Below are positions 7,307 through 12,346 of a DNA stretch of 12,346 bases, one piece after another. The translations under genes and the position numbers were made by a program. The DNA lies in contig JASHWN010000325.1 of assembly GCA_030044035.1 (NCBI GenBank), forward strand, positions 1-12,346, read 5' to 3'. The notes under the pieces were generated by a model, which saw nothing but the letters and a program-made list of their open reading frames with translations, was not told the DNA's origin and searched no databases. Position 1 is the first letter of the stretch. Every line of letters begins with the position of its first letter. The stretch is from Xanthobacteraceae bacterium. Lineage in GTDB: Bacteria > Pseudomonadota > Alphaproteobacteria > Rhizobiales > Xanthobacteraceae.

Positions 7307-9424
7307 ATGACCAGCACGCCGAGCCGTAAACCAGCCCTCGCCATTCTGGGGAAGCGCAACCTGGAGCTTGGCCCATTCGCACGCGACACCCAGCAAGAAC
7401 CGGGACCCTGGGCGCATTGGCGCATGCGCACCGACGAAGACGGCATCGTGTGGCTCTTGTTCGACAAGAAAGACACCAGCGCCAACACCTTGTCCGAGCA
7501 GGTTCTGGCCGAACTCAATGATGTCCTCGGCAAGCTCGAACGCGATGTGCCGCGCGGCGTCGTCATTCGCTCGGTCAAACCCAGCGGATTCATTGCCGGC
7601 GCCGATATCACGCAATTCCGCGGCGTCACCGACTCAGCCGAGCTCGAAATGCTGCTGTCGCGCGGCCACGCTGTGCTCGACCGGCTCGACCGTCTGCCGA
7701 CCGTCACGGTCGCGGTCATCCATGGCTATTGCCTCGGCGGCGGATTGGAGCTGGCGCTCGCCTGCGACTACCGCATCGCCGTCGACGATGCGAGCTTCGG
7801 CTTTCCCGAAGTGTTGCTCGGCCTGCATCCCGGGCTCGGCGGCACGGTGCGGCTGCCGCGCCTGATCAATCCCGTGGCCGCCATGACCATGATGCTGACC
7901 GGCCGCACCGAGCGCACCCGCCGCGCGCGCCGGCTGCGCCTGGTCGATGCGGTGATGCAGGAGCGCCACGTGCGCGCCGCCGTGCGCGCCGCCGTCGATG
8001 GCGATCTGCGCCGCGGCAAGCAGGATTTTGTCGGCGCGCTCCTCAACTTAAGGCCGACGCGCCGGCTCCTGGCGCGACGCATGGTAAGCGAAGCCGCCAA
8101 GCGTGCGCCGCGCGCGCATTATCCCGCGCCCTACGCGCTGATCGACCTGTGGGTCGAGCACGGCGGCGATGCCGACGCCATGCAGCAGGCGGAGATCGCT
8201 TCGTTCGCCAAGCTTTTGGTCGGCGACACCGCGCAAAATCTGGTGCGAGTATTTTTCCTGCGCGAGAACTTGAAAAAGCTCGCCGGCGGCGACTGGCCGG
8301 GCCGGCGTGTGCACATCGTCGGCGCCGGCACCATGGGCGGCGACATTGCCGCGTGGTGCGCCTGGCAAGGCCTTGTCGTCACGCTCGCCGACACCAATCG
8401 CAACGCGATCGGCGGCGCCATCAAGCGCGCCGCGGAGCTTTATGGCAAAATCGGCCGCGACGACAGGCGGCGCGTGCGTGACGCGCTCGACCGCCTGATC
8501 CCGGACCTGCGGGGCGACGGCGCGACCAACGCCGATCTCGTCATCGAGGCGGTGCCGGAAAATCTCGATCTCAAGCGCAAGATATTTGCCGCCGTCGAAC
8601 CGCGCATGAAGTCCGGCGCGATCCTCGCCACCAATACGTCGAGCATTCCGCTCGAAGCGTTGCGCGAAAATCTGGCGCGGCCGCAACGCTTCGTCGGCAT
8701 TCATTTCTTCAATCCAGTGTCGCGCCTGCAGCTCGTCGAGGTGGTCAGCCACGACCGCGCCGCGCCGGACGTGCTGGCTGACGCGTGCGCCTTTTTGGGC
8801 TGCATCGACCGGCTGCCGGCGCCGGTGAAAAGCGCGCCCGGCTTTTTGGTCAACCGCGCGTTGACGCCTTATCTGCTCGAAGCTCTGGTCATGCTCGATG
8901 CCGGGGTAAAGAAGGAAGCGATCGACAAGGCGGCGCGCGATTTCGGCATGCCGATGGGGCCGATCGAGCTGGCCGACGAAGTCGGGCTCGACGTCTGTCT
9001 GCATGTCGCCGACACGCTGCGCGGCAGCCTGCATCGCGATATGCCCGAAGCGCCGCAATGGCTGCGCGACAAGGTCGCCAAGGGCGAGCTCGGCAAGAAG
9101 ACCGGCAAAGGCCTATACGATTGGGAGGACGGCCGCGCCGTCAAATCCCATGAGGATGTCGCGCCGCCGGCGGACGCCACCGACCGCCTGATCCTGCCGA
9201 TGCTCGATGCCTGCGTCACCTGCCTGCGGGAAGGCGTCGTTGCCGACGAGGCGGTACTCGACGGCGCCATGATTTTCGCTACCGGATTCGCGCCATTCCG
9301 CGGCGGGCCGCTGCATTATGCGCGTAAACGGGGCATTGCCGAAGTGCGCGGCGCACTGGAACGGCTCGCCGCACAATACGGGCCGCGCTTTACGCCCGAT
9401 CCCGGCTGGGACGGCCTGTCTTAA
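7307..9424 (+). CDS. fadJ: FadJ-type bifunctional enoyl-CoA hydratase / 3-hydroxyacyl-CoA dehydrogenase
   Basis: The 705-residue two-domain enzyme hydrates enoyl-CoA and oxidises the hydroxyacyl-CoA with NAD+ (E. coli FadJ is 714 residues, FadB 729). In the N-terminal crotonase domain (about 40-230), both catalytic glutamates are present: Glu148 in GGGLELALA and Glu168 in FGFPEVLLG, with the 20-residue spacing of FadB Glu119/Glu139. An oxyanion-hole region SGFIAGADI is also visible. The dehydrogenase part has the Rossmann motif GAGTMG at 339-344, NTSSIP, the catalytic histidine His466 in IHFFNPVSRLQLVEV, and PGFLVNRAL. C-terminal 3HCDH repeats follow, ending near FAPFRGGPLHY. ATG 7307 has no good Shine-Dalgarno but lies 10 bp after the thiolase stop, so translation is probably coupled. 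With the two upstream genes it completes the cycle. Confidence 0.94.
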   Translation: MTSTPSRKPALAILGKRNLELGPFARDTQQEPGPWAHWRMRTDEDGIVWLLFDKKDTSANTLSEQVLAELNDVLGKLERDVPRGVVIRSVKPSGFIAGADITQFRGVTDSAELEMLLSRGHAVLDRLDRLPTVTVAVIHGYCLGGGLELALACDYRIAVDDASFGFPEVLLGLHPGLGGTVRLPRLINPVAAMTMMLTGRTERTRRARRLRLVDAVMQERHVRAAVRAAVDGDLRRGKQDFVGALLNLRPTRRLLARRMVSEAAKRAPRAHYPAPYALIDLWVEHGGDADAMQQAEIASFAKLLVGDTAQNLVRVFFLRENLKKLAGGDWPGRRVHIVGAGTMGGDIAAWCAWQGLVVTLADTNRNAIGGAIKRAAELYGKIGRDDRRRVRDALDRLIPDLRGDGATNADLVIEAVPENLDLKRKIFAAVEPRMKSGAILATNTSSIPLEALRENLARPQRFVGIHFFNPVSRLQLVEVVSHDRAAPDVLADACAFLGCIDRLPAPVKSAPGFLVNRALTPYLLEALVMLDAGVKKEAIDKAARDFGMPMGPIELADEVGLDVCLHVADTLRGSLHRDMPEAPQWLRDKVAKGELGKKTGKGLYDWEDGRAVKSHEDVAPPADATDRLILPMLDACVTCLREGVVADEAVLDGAMIFATGFAPFRGGPLHYARKRGIAEVRGALERLAAQYGPRFTPDPGWDGLS

Positions 9425-9440
9425 GAGGGCGCCGGCGCCG

Positions 9441-9498
9441 ACCTGTCCGAAAATCGCAAATCCCGGGCCCGGCCCACCTGCCCGAAAATCGCAAATCC
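9441..9498. repeat. 23-bp direct repeat, two copies, 35-bp period
   Basis: Copies at 9441-9463 and 9476-9498 share CCGAAAATCGCAAATCC and the flanking ACCTG, differing at one base (T/C at the sixth position). The 12 bases between them are GC rich (CGGGCCCGGCCC). The period is not a multiple of three, and no frame reads both copies alike, so this is not a coding repeat. Its role is unknown. Confidence 0.8.
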
Positions 9499-9635
9499 GC
9501 TATGTCGGGAAGAAGACATCGGGCAGGCCGCAGAAAAATGGTGCACAGCAAATCAGATTGGCGCAATTTCATTCCGTTGATTTGCACTTTTTTAGGGTTT
9601 TTGGCGTCGGGCTGGCGGCCTCGACCTGCACCGGC

Positions 9636-9664
9636 TTGCGCCGCGTTGCCGTTACCGCTACATA
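9636..9664 (+). promoter_or_regulatory. candidate sigma-70 promoter of the cold-shock gene
   Basis: TTGCGC (9636-9641) and TACATA (9659-9664) are separated by 17 bases. The transcript start would be near 9671, giving a ~140-base leader before GTG 9812. Long leaders are typical of cspA-type cold-shock mRNAs. The call rests on consensus match only. Confidence 0.35.
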
Positions 9665-9811
9665 GGCGCATCGAGTTTTTCGGGCCGAAAGATTTGCCCA
9701 TTCAGCGACGACAACACGGCTGACCGACGATCCTTCACCAAAATCTCGAGCTAACCGAGCCGGGCATTCGCGCACGGCTCACATCGACGTGCCTATCAGG
9801 AGAGGTGTCTC

Positions 9812-10021
9812 GTGAGCAACGGAACCGTTAAGTGGTTCAACACACAGAAGGGCTATGGATTTATTCAGCCCGAGGGCGGCGGTAAGGACGTGTTTGTCCA
9901 TATCAGCGCCGTCGAGCGCGCCGGCTTGCGCGAACTGAGGGAAGGCCAGCGCGTGTCCTTCGAGATCGTGACGGACCGCAAGACCGGCAAATCAGCCGCC
10001 GAAAATCTGAAGACCTCCTGA
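9812..10021 (+). CDS. cold-shock protein (CspA family)
   Basis: The 69-residue single cold-shock domain protein binds single-stranded RNA/DNA and melts mRNA structure. It opens with [24 protein letters not shown]1 (KGYGFI) is at residues 13-18 and RNP2 (VFVHI) at 27-31, with the usual aromatic residues Trp8, Phe9, Tyr15, Phe17 and Phe28. The C-terminus ends in the normal place for the family ([21 protein letters not shown]). The start is GTG 9812 with AGGAG at 9798-9802. It is monocistronic, with a candidate promoter ~150 bases upstream and a strong intrinsic terminator right after the stop. Whether it is cold-induced cannot be told from sequence. Confidence 0.96.
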   Translation: MSNGTVKWFNTQKGYGFIQPEGGGKDVFVHISAVERAGLRELREGQRVSFEIVTDRKTGKSAAENLKTS

Positions 10022-10028
10022 TCGGCAC

Positions 10029-10063
10029 GGCCGCCGTCTAGCTTTGACGCGCGGTCGTTTTTT
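10029..10063 (+). terminator. intrinsic terminator of the cold-shock gene
   Basis: The left arm GGCCGCCGTC (10029-10038) and right arm GACGCGCGGTC (10046-10056) form a ~10-bp stem with one bulged C and one G-U pair around a seven-base loop. A run of six T follows (10058-10063). It begins eight bases after the stop codon. Confidence 0.8.
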
Positions 10064-10072
10064 GAAGCAACG

Positions 10073-10144
10073 GCTGGTCCGTTCACGCGGGCCAGCGTCA
10101 GGCATTTTGCCCGTGCATGCCACACGGGCCTTGCTTGTTTGTTT
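10073..10144 (+). other. two further hairpins between the cold-shock terminator and mntH
   Basis: GCTGGTCC (10073-10080) pairs with GGGCCAGC (10089-10096) with one G-U pair. GCCCGTG (10109-10115) pairs perfectly with CACGGGC (10123-10129) around a seven-base loop and is followed by a T-rich stretch (TTGCTTGTTTGTTT, 10131-10144). The second could be a backup terminator for plus-strand transcription. Together with the preceding terminator this makes three consecutive stem-loops. Confidence 0.45.
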
Positions 10145-10211
10145 CGGGTAAGAGAAACCCGCCGATTACAACGGCTGGCAGGGCGGCTATTATCCGCGCC
10201 AATGGTACCGG

Positions 10212-11573
10212 CTAACCCGCCACGGCGAAGCCTGGAAACGGCACGCCACAAGCCTGCAAGATCAGAAAAGCGTTGAGCAGCAGCACGACAGCGGCGCCGA
10301 TTGCGGCGGCGAGCTGCGTCAGCCGGCCATTGGCAAACGCCCCCATGATGTCCGGCCGCCGCGTGAAGATCAGCAGCGAAATCATCGGCAGCGGCAGCGC
10401 GATCGACAATACGACCTGACTGAGCACCAGCGCATTCGTGGCATTGACGCCCGCCGCCACCACGGCGAAGGCCGGCACCATGGTCACGGCGCGACGCAGC
10501 CAGATCGGAATACGGAAGCCGACGAAGCTCTGCATGATCATTTGTCCGGCCATGGTGCCGACCGTCGAGCTCGACACCCCGGAGGCGATCAACGACAGCA
10601 AAAACACGCCGGCGGCGCCGATGCCAAGGAGCGGGGTGAGCGTGTGGTAGGCGGTCTCGATTTCCGCCACTTCCGGATGGCCGGCGTGAAATGCGGCCGA
10701 CGCCATCATCACCATGGCCATGTTGACCAGACCGGCGACGACCAGCGCGATGGTAACTTCGCGATTGGAATAGCCCAGCACACGCCGCCGCTCGGTGTCG
10801 TGGCGCACCGGCATGCGCGCCTGCGTAAGGCCGGAATGCAGATAGACCGCGTGCGGCATGACGGTGGCGCCGATAATACCGACCGCGAGCAGCAGCGCCT
10901 GCGCGTCGGCAAGCTGGGGTACGAAGGTATGCATGCCGGCGGCGCGCCAATCCACCGGCGCGACGAACATTTCGATCAGATAACAAAGCGCGATCAGGCC
11001 GACCATGCCGCCGATGATCAGCTCGAGCGGCCGAAAGCCATAACGGTCGAACAGCAACAGCGCATAGGTGATGATTGCGGTCACGCCCATCCCGATGATG
11101 AGCGGCATCTGAAACAACAGCGACAGGCCGATGGCGCCGCCCAAAAACTCGGCCAAGTCGGTCGCCATCGCGGCGATTTCGCTCACCACCCACATGGCGA
11201 ACACCACCGGCCGCGGAAACTGCTCGCGACACATCTCGGCAAGGTTGCGGCCGGTGACGATGCCGAGCTTGGCGGACAGCGCCTGGAACAGCATCGCGAT
11301 CAGGTTGGCAAGCAGCACGACCCAGAGCAGCCCGTAGCCGTATTTGGCGCCGGCCTGGATATTGGTGGCGAAGTTGCCGGGGTCCATATAGGCGATCGAG
11401 GCGACCACGGCCGGCCCGGCGAACGCCAGCGACGCGCGTAGGCCGCGCCGCTCGCCGGCCAGGACCGCGCGCCCGGCCGCCACCGTACGCGCCGACAACG
11501 ACGCCACGCCGGCGCCACCTTGGCGCAAGATCGGGTCGTCATCGGGCGCGCGGAACATCGATGCAGCACTCAC
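10212..11573 (-). CDS. mntH: Nramp-family divalent metal (Mn2+) transporter MntH
   Basis: The 453-residue inner-membrane proton-coupled Mn2+ importer carries both metal-site motifs of the Nramp family: DPGN at residues 64-67 in the first helix (MDPGNFATNIQAGAKYGYG) and MPH at 239-241 in the sixth (ATVMPHAVYLHSG). About eleven hydrophobic segments follow the ~45-residue soluble N-terminus. The start is taken as GTG 11573; an in-frame ATG at 11558 (five codons later) is equally possible because neither has a good Shine-Dalgarno. The predicted promoter puts the transcript start near 11588, so the leader is very short in either case. It is divergent from mntR, with an MntR-type operator on its -10 box, which fits Mn-dependent repression. 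Confidence 0.96.
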   Translation of the reverse strand: MSAASMFRAPDDDPILRQGGAGVASLSARTVAAGRAVLAGERRGLRASLAFAGPAVVASIAYMDPGNFATNIQAGAKYGYGLLWVVLLANLIAMLFQALSAKLGIVTGRNLAEMCREQFPRPVVFAMWVVSEIAAMATDLAEFLGGAIGLSLLFQMPLIIGMGVTAIITYALLLFDRYGFRPLELIIGGMVGLIALCYLIEMFVAPVDWRAAGMHTFVPQLADAQALLLAVGIIGATVMPHAVYLHSGLTQARMPVRHDTERRRVLGYSNREVTIALVVAGLVNMAMVMMASAAFHAGHPEVAEIETAYHTLTPLLGIGAAGVFLLSLIASGVSSSTVGTMAGQMIMQSFVGFRIPIWLRRAVTMVPAFAVVAAGVNATNALVLSQVVLSIALPLPMISLLIFTRRPDIMGAFANGRLTQLAAAIGAAVVLLLNAFLILQACGVPFPGFAVAG

Positions 11574-11574
11574 A

Positions 11575-11601
11575 GCAAAATGTAGCCTCGGTTACTTATA
11601 G
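11575..11601. promoter_or_regulatory. MntR-type operator 1, over the mntH -10 box
   Basis: This site shares GCAAA and the core TGTAGC.T.GGTTAC with operator 2 in the same orientation. The right half is degenerate (CTTATA instead of CACTTT). It overlaps the mntH -10 hexamer and predicted start point, so repressor bound here would block mntH. The identity is inferred from position beside mntR and mntH. Confidence 0.7.
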
Positions 11602-11623
11602 TCGCTCGCCGCTTTCGCGTCAA
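11595..11623 (-). promoter_or_regulatory. mntH promoter (sigma-70 type)
   Basis: On the minus strand TTGACG (11618-11623) and TATAAG (11595-11600) are separated by exactly 17 bases, close to consensus at both boxes. The transcript start is expected near 11588. The -10 lies inside operator 1 and the -35 lies between the two operators. Confidence 0.75.
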
Positions 11624-11628
11624 CGGCT

Positions 11629-11655
11629 GCAAAGTGTAGCTTAGGTTACACTTTG
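11629..11655. promoter_or_regulatory. MntR-type operator 2, upstream of mntR
   Basis: A long inverted repeat is present: CAAAGTGTA (11630-11638) and TACACTTTG (11647-11655) are perfect complements around GCTTAGGT, which is itself nearly symmetric. It lies about 54 bp from operator 1, roughly five helical turns, and just upstream of a candidate mntR -10 (TATGAT, 11671-11676). It probably lets MntR regulate itself. Confidence 0.75.
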
Positions 11656-11688
11656 ACACAACGAGCGGAATATGATGTCGGCTCGGCC

Positions 11689-12156
11689 ATGGCCCGCAGC
11701 CCCTCCGCATCGGATGCCGATCATTCGGCCACGGCAAAGCTCCCGGCCGAGGGCACCCAGGCACGCCGCTTCGGCAAGACCCGCTCGGCGCAATCGACGG
11801 CGCTCTTGGAAGATTACGTCGAGCTGATCGCCGACCTCCTGGCCGGCGAAGGCGAGGCGCGCCCGACCGACATCGCCCGCCGGCTTGGCGTGTCGCACGC
11901 CACCGCCATCAAGAGCATTTCGCGGCTCAAGCGCGCCGGCCTCGCCACCGCGCGGCCCTATCGCGGCGTGTTTCTCACCGACAAGGGCCGCGCGCTCGCC
12001 GACCGCGTGCGCGTGCGCCACCGCCTGGTCGTCGACGTGCTCCAGGCGCTCGGCGTGCCGAGCGAAGCGGCCGAAGCCGACGCCGAAGGCATCGAGCACC
12101 ACGTCTCGGAAACCACGCTGAAAGCGTTCGCGCAGTTTTTGAAGGCCCGGGGGTAA
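11689..12156 (+). CDS. mntR: manganese-binding transcriptional regulator MntR (DtxR family)
   Basis: This Mn2+-activated repressor controls the divergent mntH. Starting at ATG 11689 gives 155 residues, the same as E. coli MntR. An in-frame TTG at 11653 would add 12 residues but lies inside operator 2, so ATG is preferred. After a ~35-residue variable N-terminus, the winged helix covers about residues 40-100 (EARPTDIARRLGVSHATAIKS recognition region, then the wing PYRGVFLTDKG). All six metal ligands known from B. subtilis MntR (Asp8, Glu11, His77, Glu99, Glu102, His103) are present with identical spacing: Asp42, Glu45, His111, Glu133, Glu136 and His137. The protein ends soon after DAEGIEHHVSETTLKAF and lacks the SH3-like third domain of DtxR/IdeR. 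It converges on glmM with six bases between stop codons. Confidence 0.95.
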   Translation: MARSPSASDADHSATAKLPAEGTQARRFGKTRSAQSTALLEDYVELIADLLAGEGEARPTDIARRLGVSHATAIKSISRLKRAGLATARPYRGVFLTDKGRALADRVRVRHRLVVDVLQALGVPSEAAEADAEGIEHHVSETTLKAFAQFLKARG

Positions 12157-12162
12157 CCCAGC

Positions 12163-12346
12163 TCACACCGCGTGCGCGGTGAGCGCGTCAACGATGCCGT
12201 CGACGATCTCCTCGATCATCGCCTTGTCGTCGCCCTCACCCATGACGCGGATCACCGGCTCGGTGCCGGACGGCCGGACCAAGAGCCGGCCCTGGCCGTT
12301 GAGCCGCTTTTCGGCGCTGGCGATCGCCGAGCGCACCTTGGCGTGC
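12163..12346 (-). CDS. glmM: phosphoglucosamine mutase GlmM, C-terminal fragment
   Basis: The last ~60 codons of a minus-strand gene read [20 protein letters not shown], then [19 protein letters not shown] and a closing [10 protein letters not shown]. The [12 protein letters not shown] segment is the phosphate-binding loop of domain 4 in GlmM-type alpha-D-phosphohexomutases, which convert glucosamine-6-phosphate to glucosamine-1-phosphate for UDP-GlcNAc and cell-wall synthesis. The catalytic serine and metal site lie beyond the window. The stop is at 12163-12165. A 6-bp hairpin CACCGC/GCGGTG (12166-12181) sits over the last codons but has no U tract. Confidence 0.92.
   Translation of the reverse strand, partial: HAKVRSAIASAEKRLNGQGRLLVRPSGTEPVIRVMGEGDDKAMIEEIVDGIVDALTAHAV

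Larger units (their letters stand above)
9425..9811. other. 387-bp intergenic region between fadJ and the cold-shock gene
   Basis: I see no credible gene here. It contains a 12-bp GC palindrome (9428-9439) just after the fadJ stop, a 23-bp direct repeat (see separate entry), an A/T-rich patch around 9555-9600, a candidate promoter at 9636-9664, and a hairpin GAGCCG/CGGCTC (9757-9762 and 9775-9780) in the putative leader of the cold-shock gene. Confidence 0.5.

Noticed and set aside
9569..9775. 68-residue minus-strand frame with a TonB-receptor-like 'VAVTATRR' string
   Set aside because: The match is only a few residues, the rest has no receptor character, and the frame overlaps the likely cold-shock promoter and leader.
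9865..11232. 455-residue minus-strand frame overlapping csp and mntH
   Set aside because: It runs in a different frame from the unmistakable MntH sequence and crosses the cold-shock gene; a shadow of GC-rich third positions.

Overview
The window looks like an alphaproteobacterial chromosome, most likely Hyphomicrobiales (Bradyrhizobium/Rhodopseudomonas/Xanthobacteraceae-like). This rests on high GC, strong GC bias at third codon positions, GTG starts, and the gene families present. The assignment is inferred from protein character only. No mobile element, CRISPR array, tRNA or rRNA was seen.

Layout. (1) 2-166: the C-terminal end of a probable TAXI-type TRAP solute-binding protein. (2) 356-2005, a DNA-repair patch: a complete ku gene, a convergent small ribbon-helix-helix-like gene, a decayed and frameshifted tail of an ATP-dependent DNA ligase (about 1610-1801), and a 60-residue gene of unknown function. 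(3) 2110-3258, minus strand: a conserved hypothetical protein followed 18 bp later by an acetate-transporter-family (GPR1/FUN34/YaaH) membrane protein. (4) 3689-9424, plus strand: a three-gene fatty-acid beta-oxidation operon of FadE-type acyl-CoA dehydrogenase, thiolase, and a FadJ-type enoyl-CoA hydratase/3-hydroxyacyl-CoA dehydrogenase. Together these cover every step of the cycle. (5) 9812-10021: a cold-shock protein with a candidate long leader and a good intrinsic terminator. (6) 10212-12156: divergent mntH (Mn2+ importer, minus) and mntR (Mn-sensing repressor, plus). They share a short intergenic region with two copies of one palindromic operator, one of which sits on the mntH -10 box. 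(7) 12163-12346: the 3' end of glmM, convergent with mntR.

The most striking point is the fadE/thiolase junction. A strong Shine-Dalgarno sequence is followed at ideal spacing by ATCA at 5935-5938. With a G at 5937 this would be the classic ATGA overlap, so one base accounts for both a missing thiolase start and a missing fadE stop. No ATG, GTG, TTG or CTG start exists in the thiolase frame before position 6106, which lies inside the conserved fold. The second notable point is the ligase remnant beside ku, readable only with two compensating frameshifts. The third is the paired MntR operators. I did not find a convincing wholly new multi-gene system.
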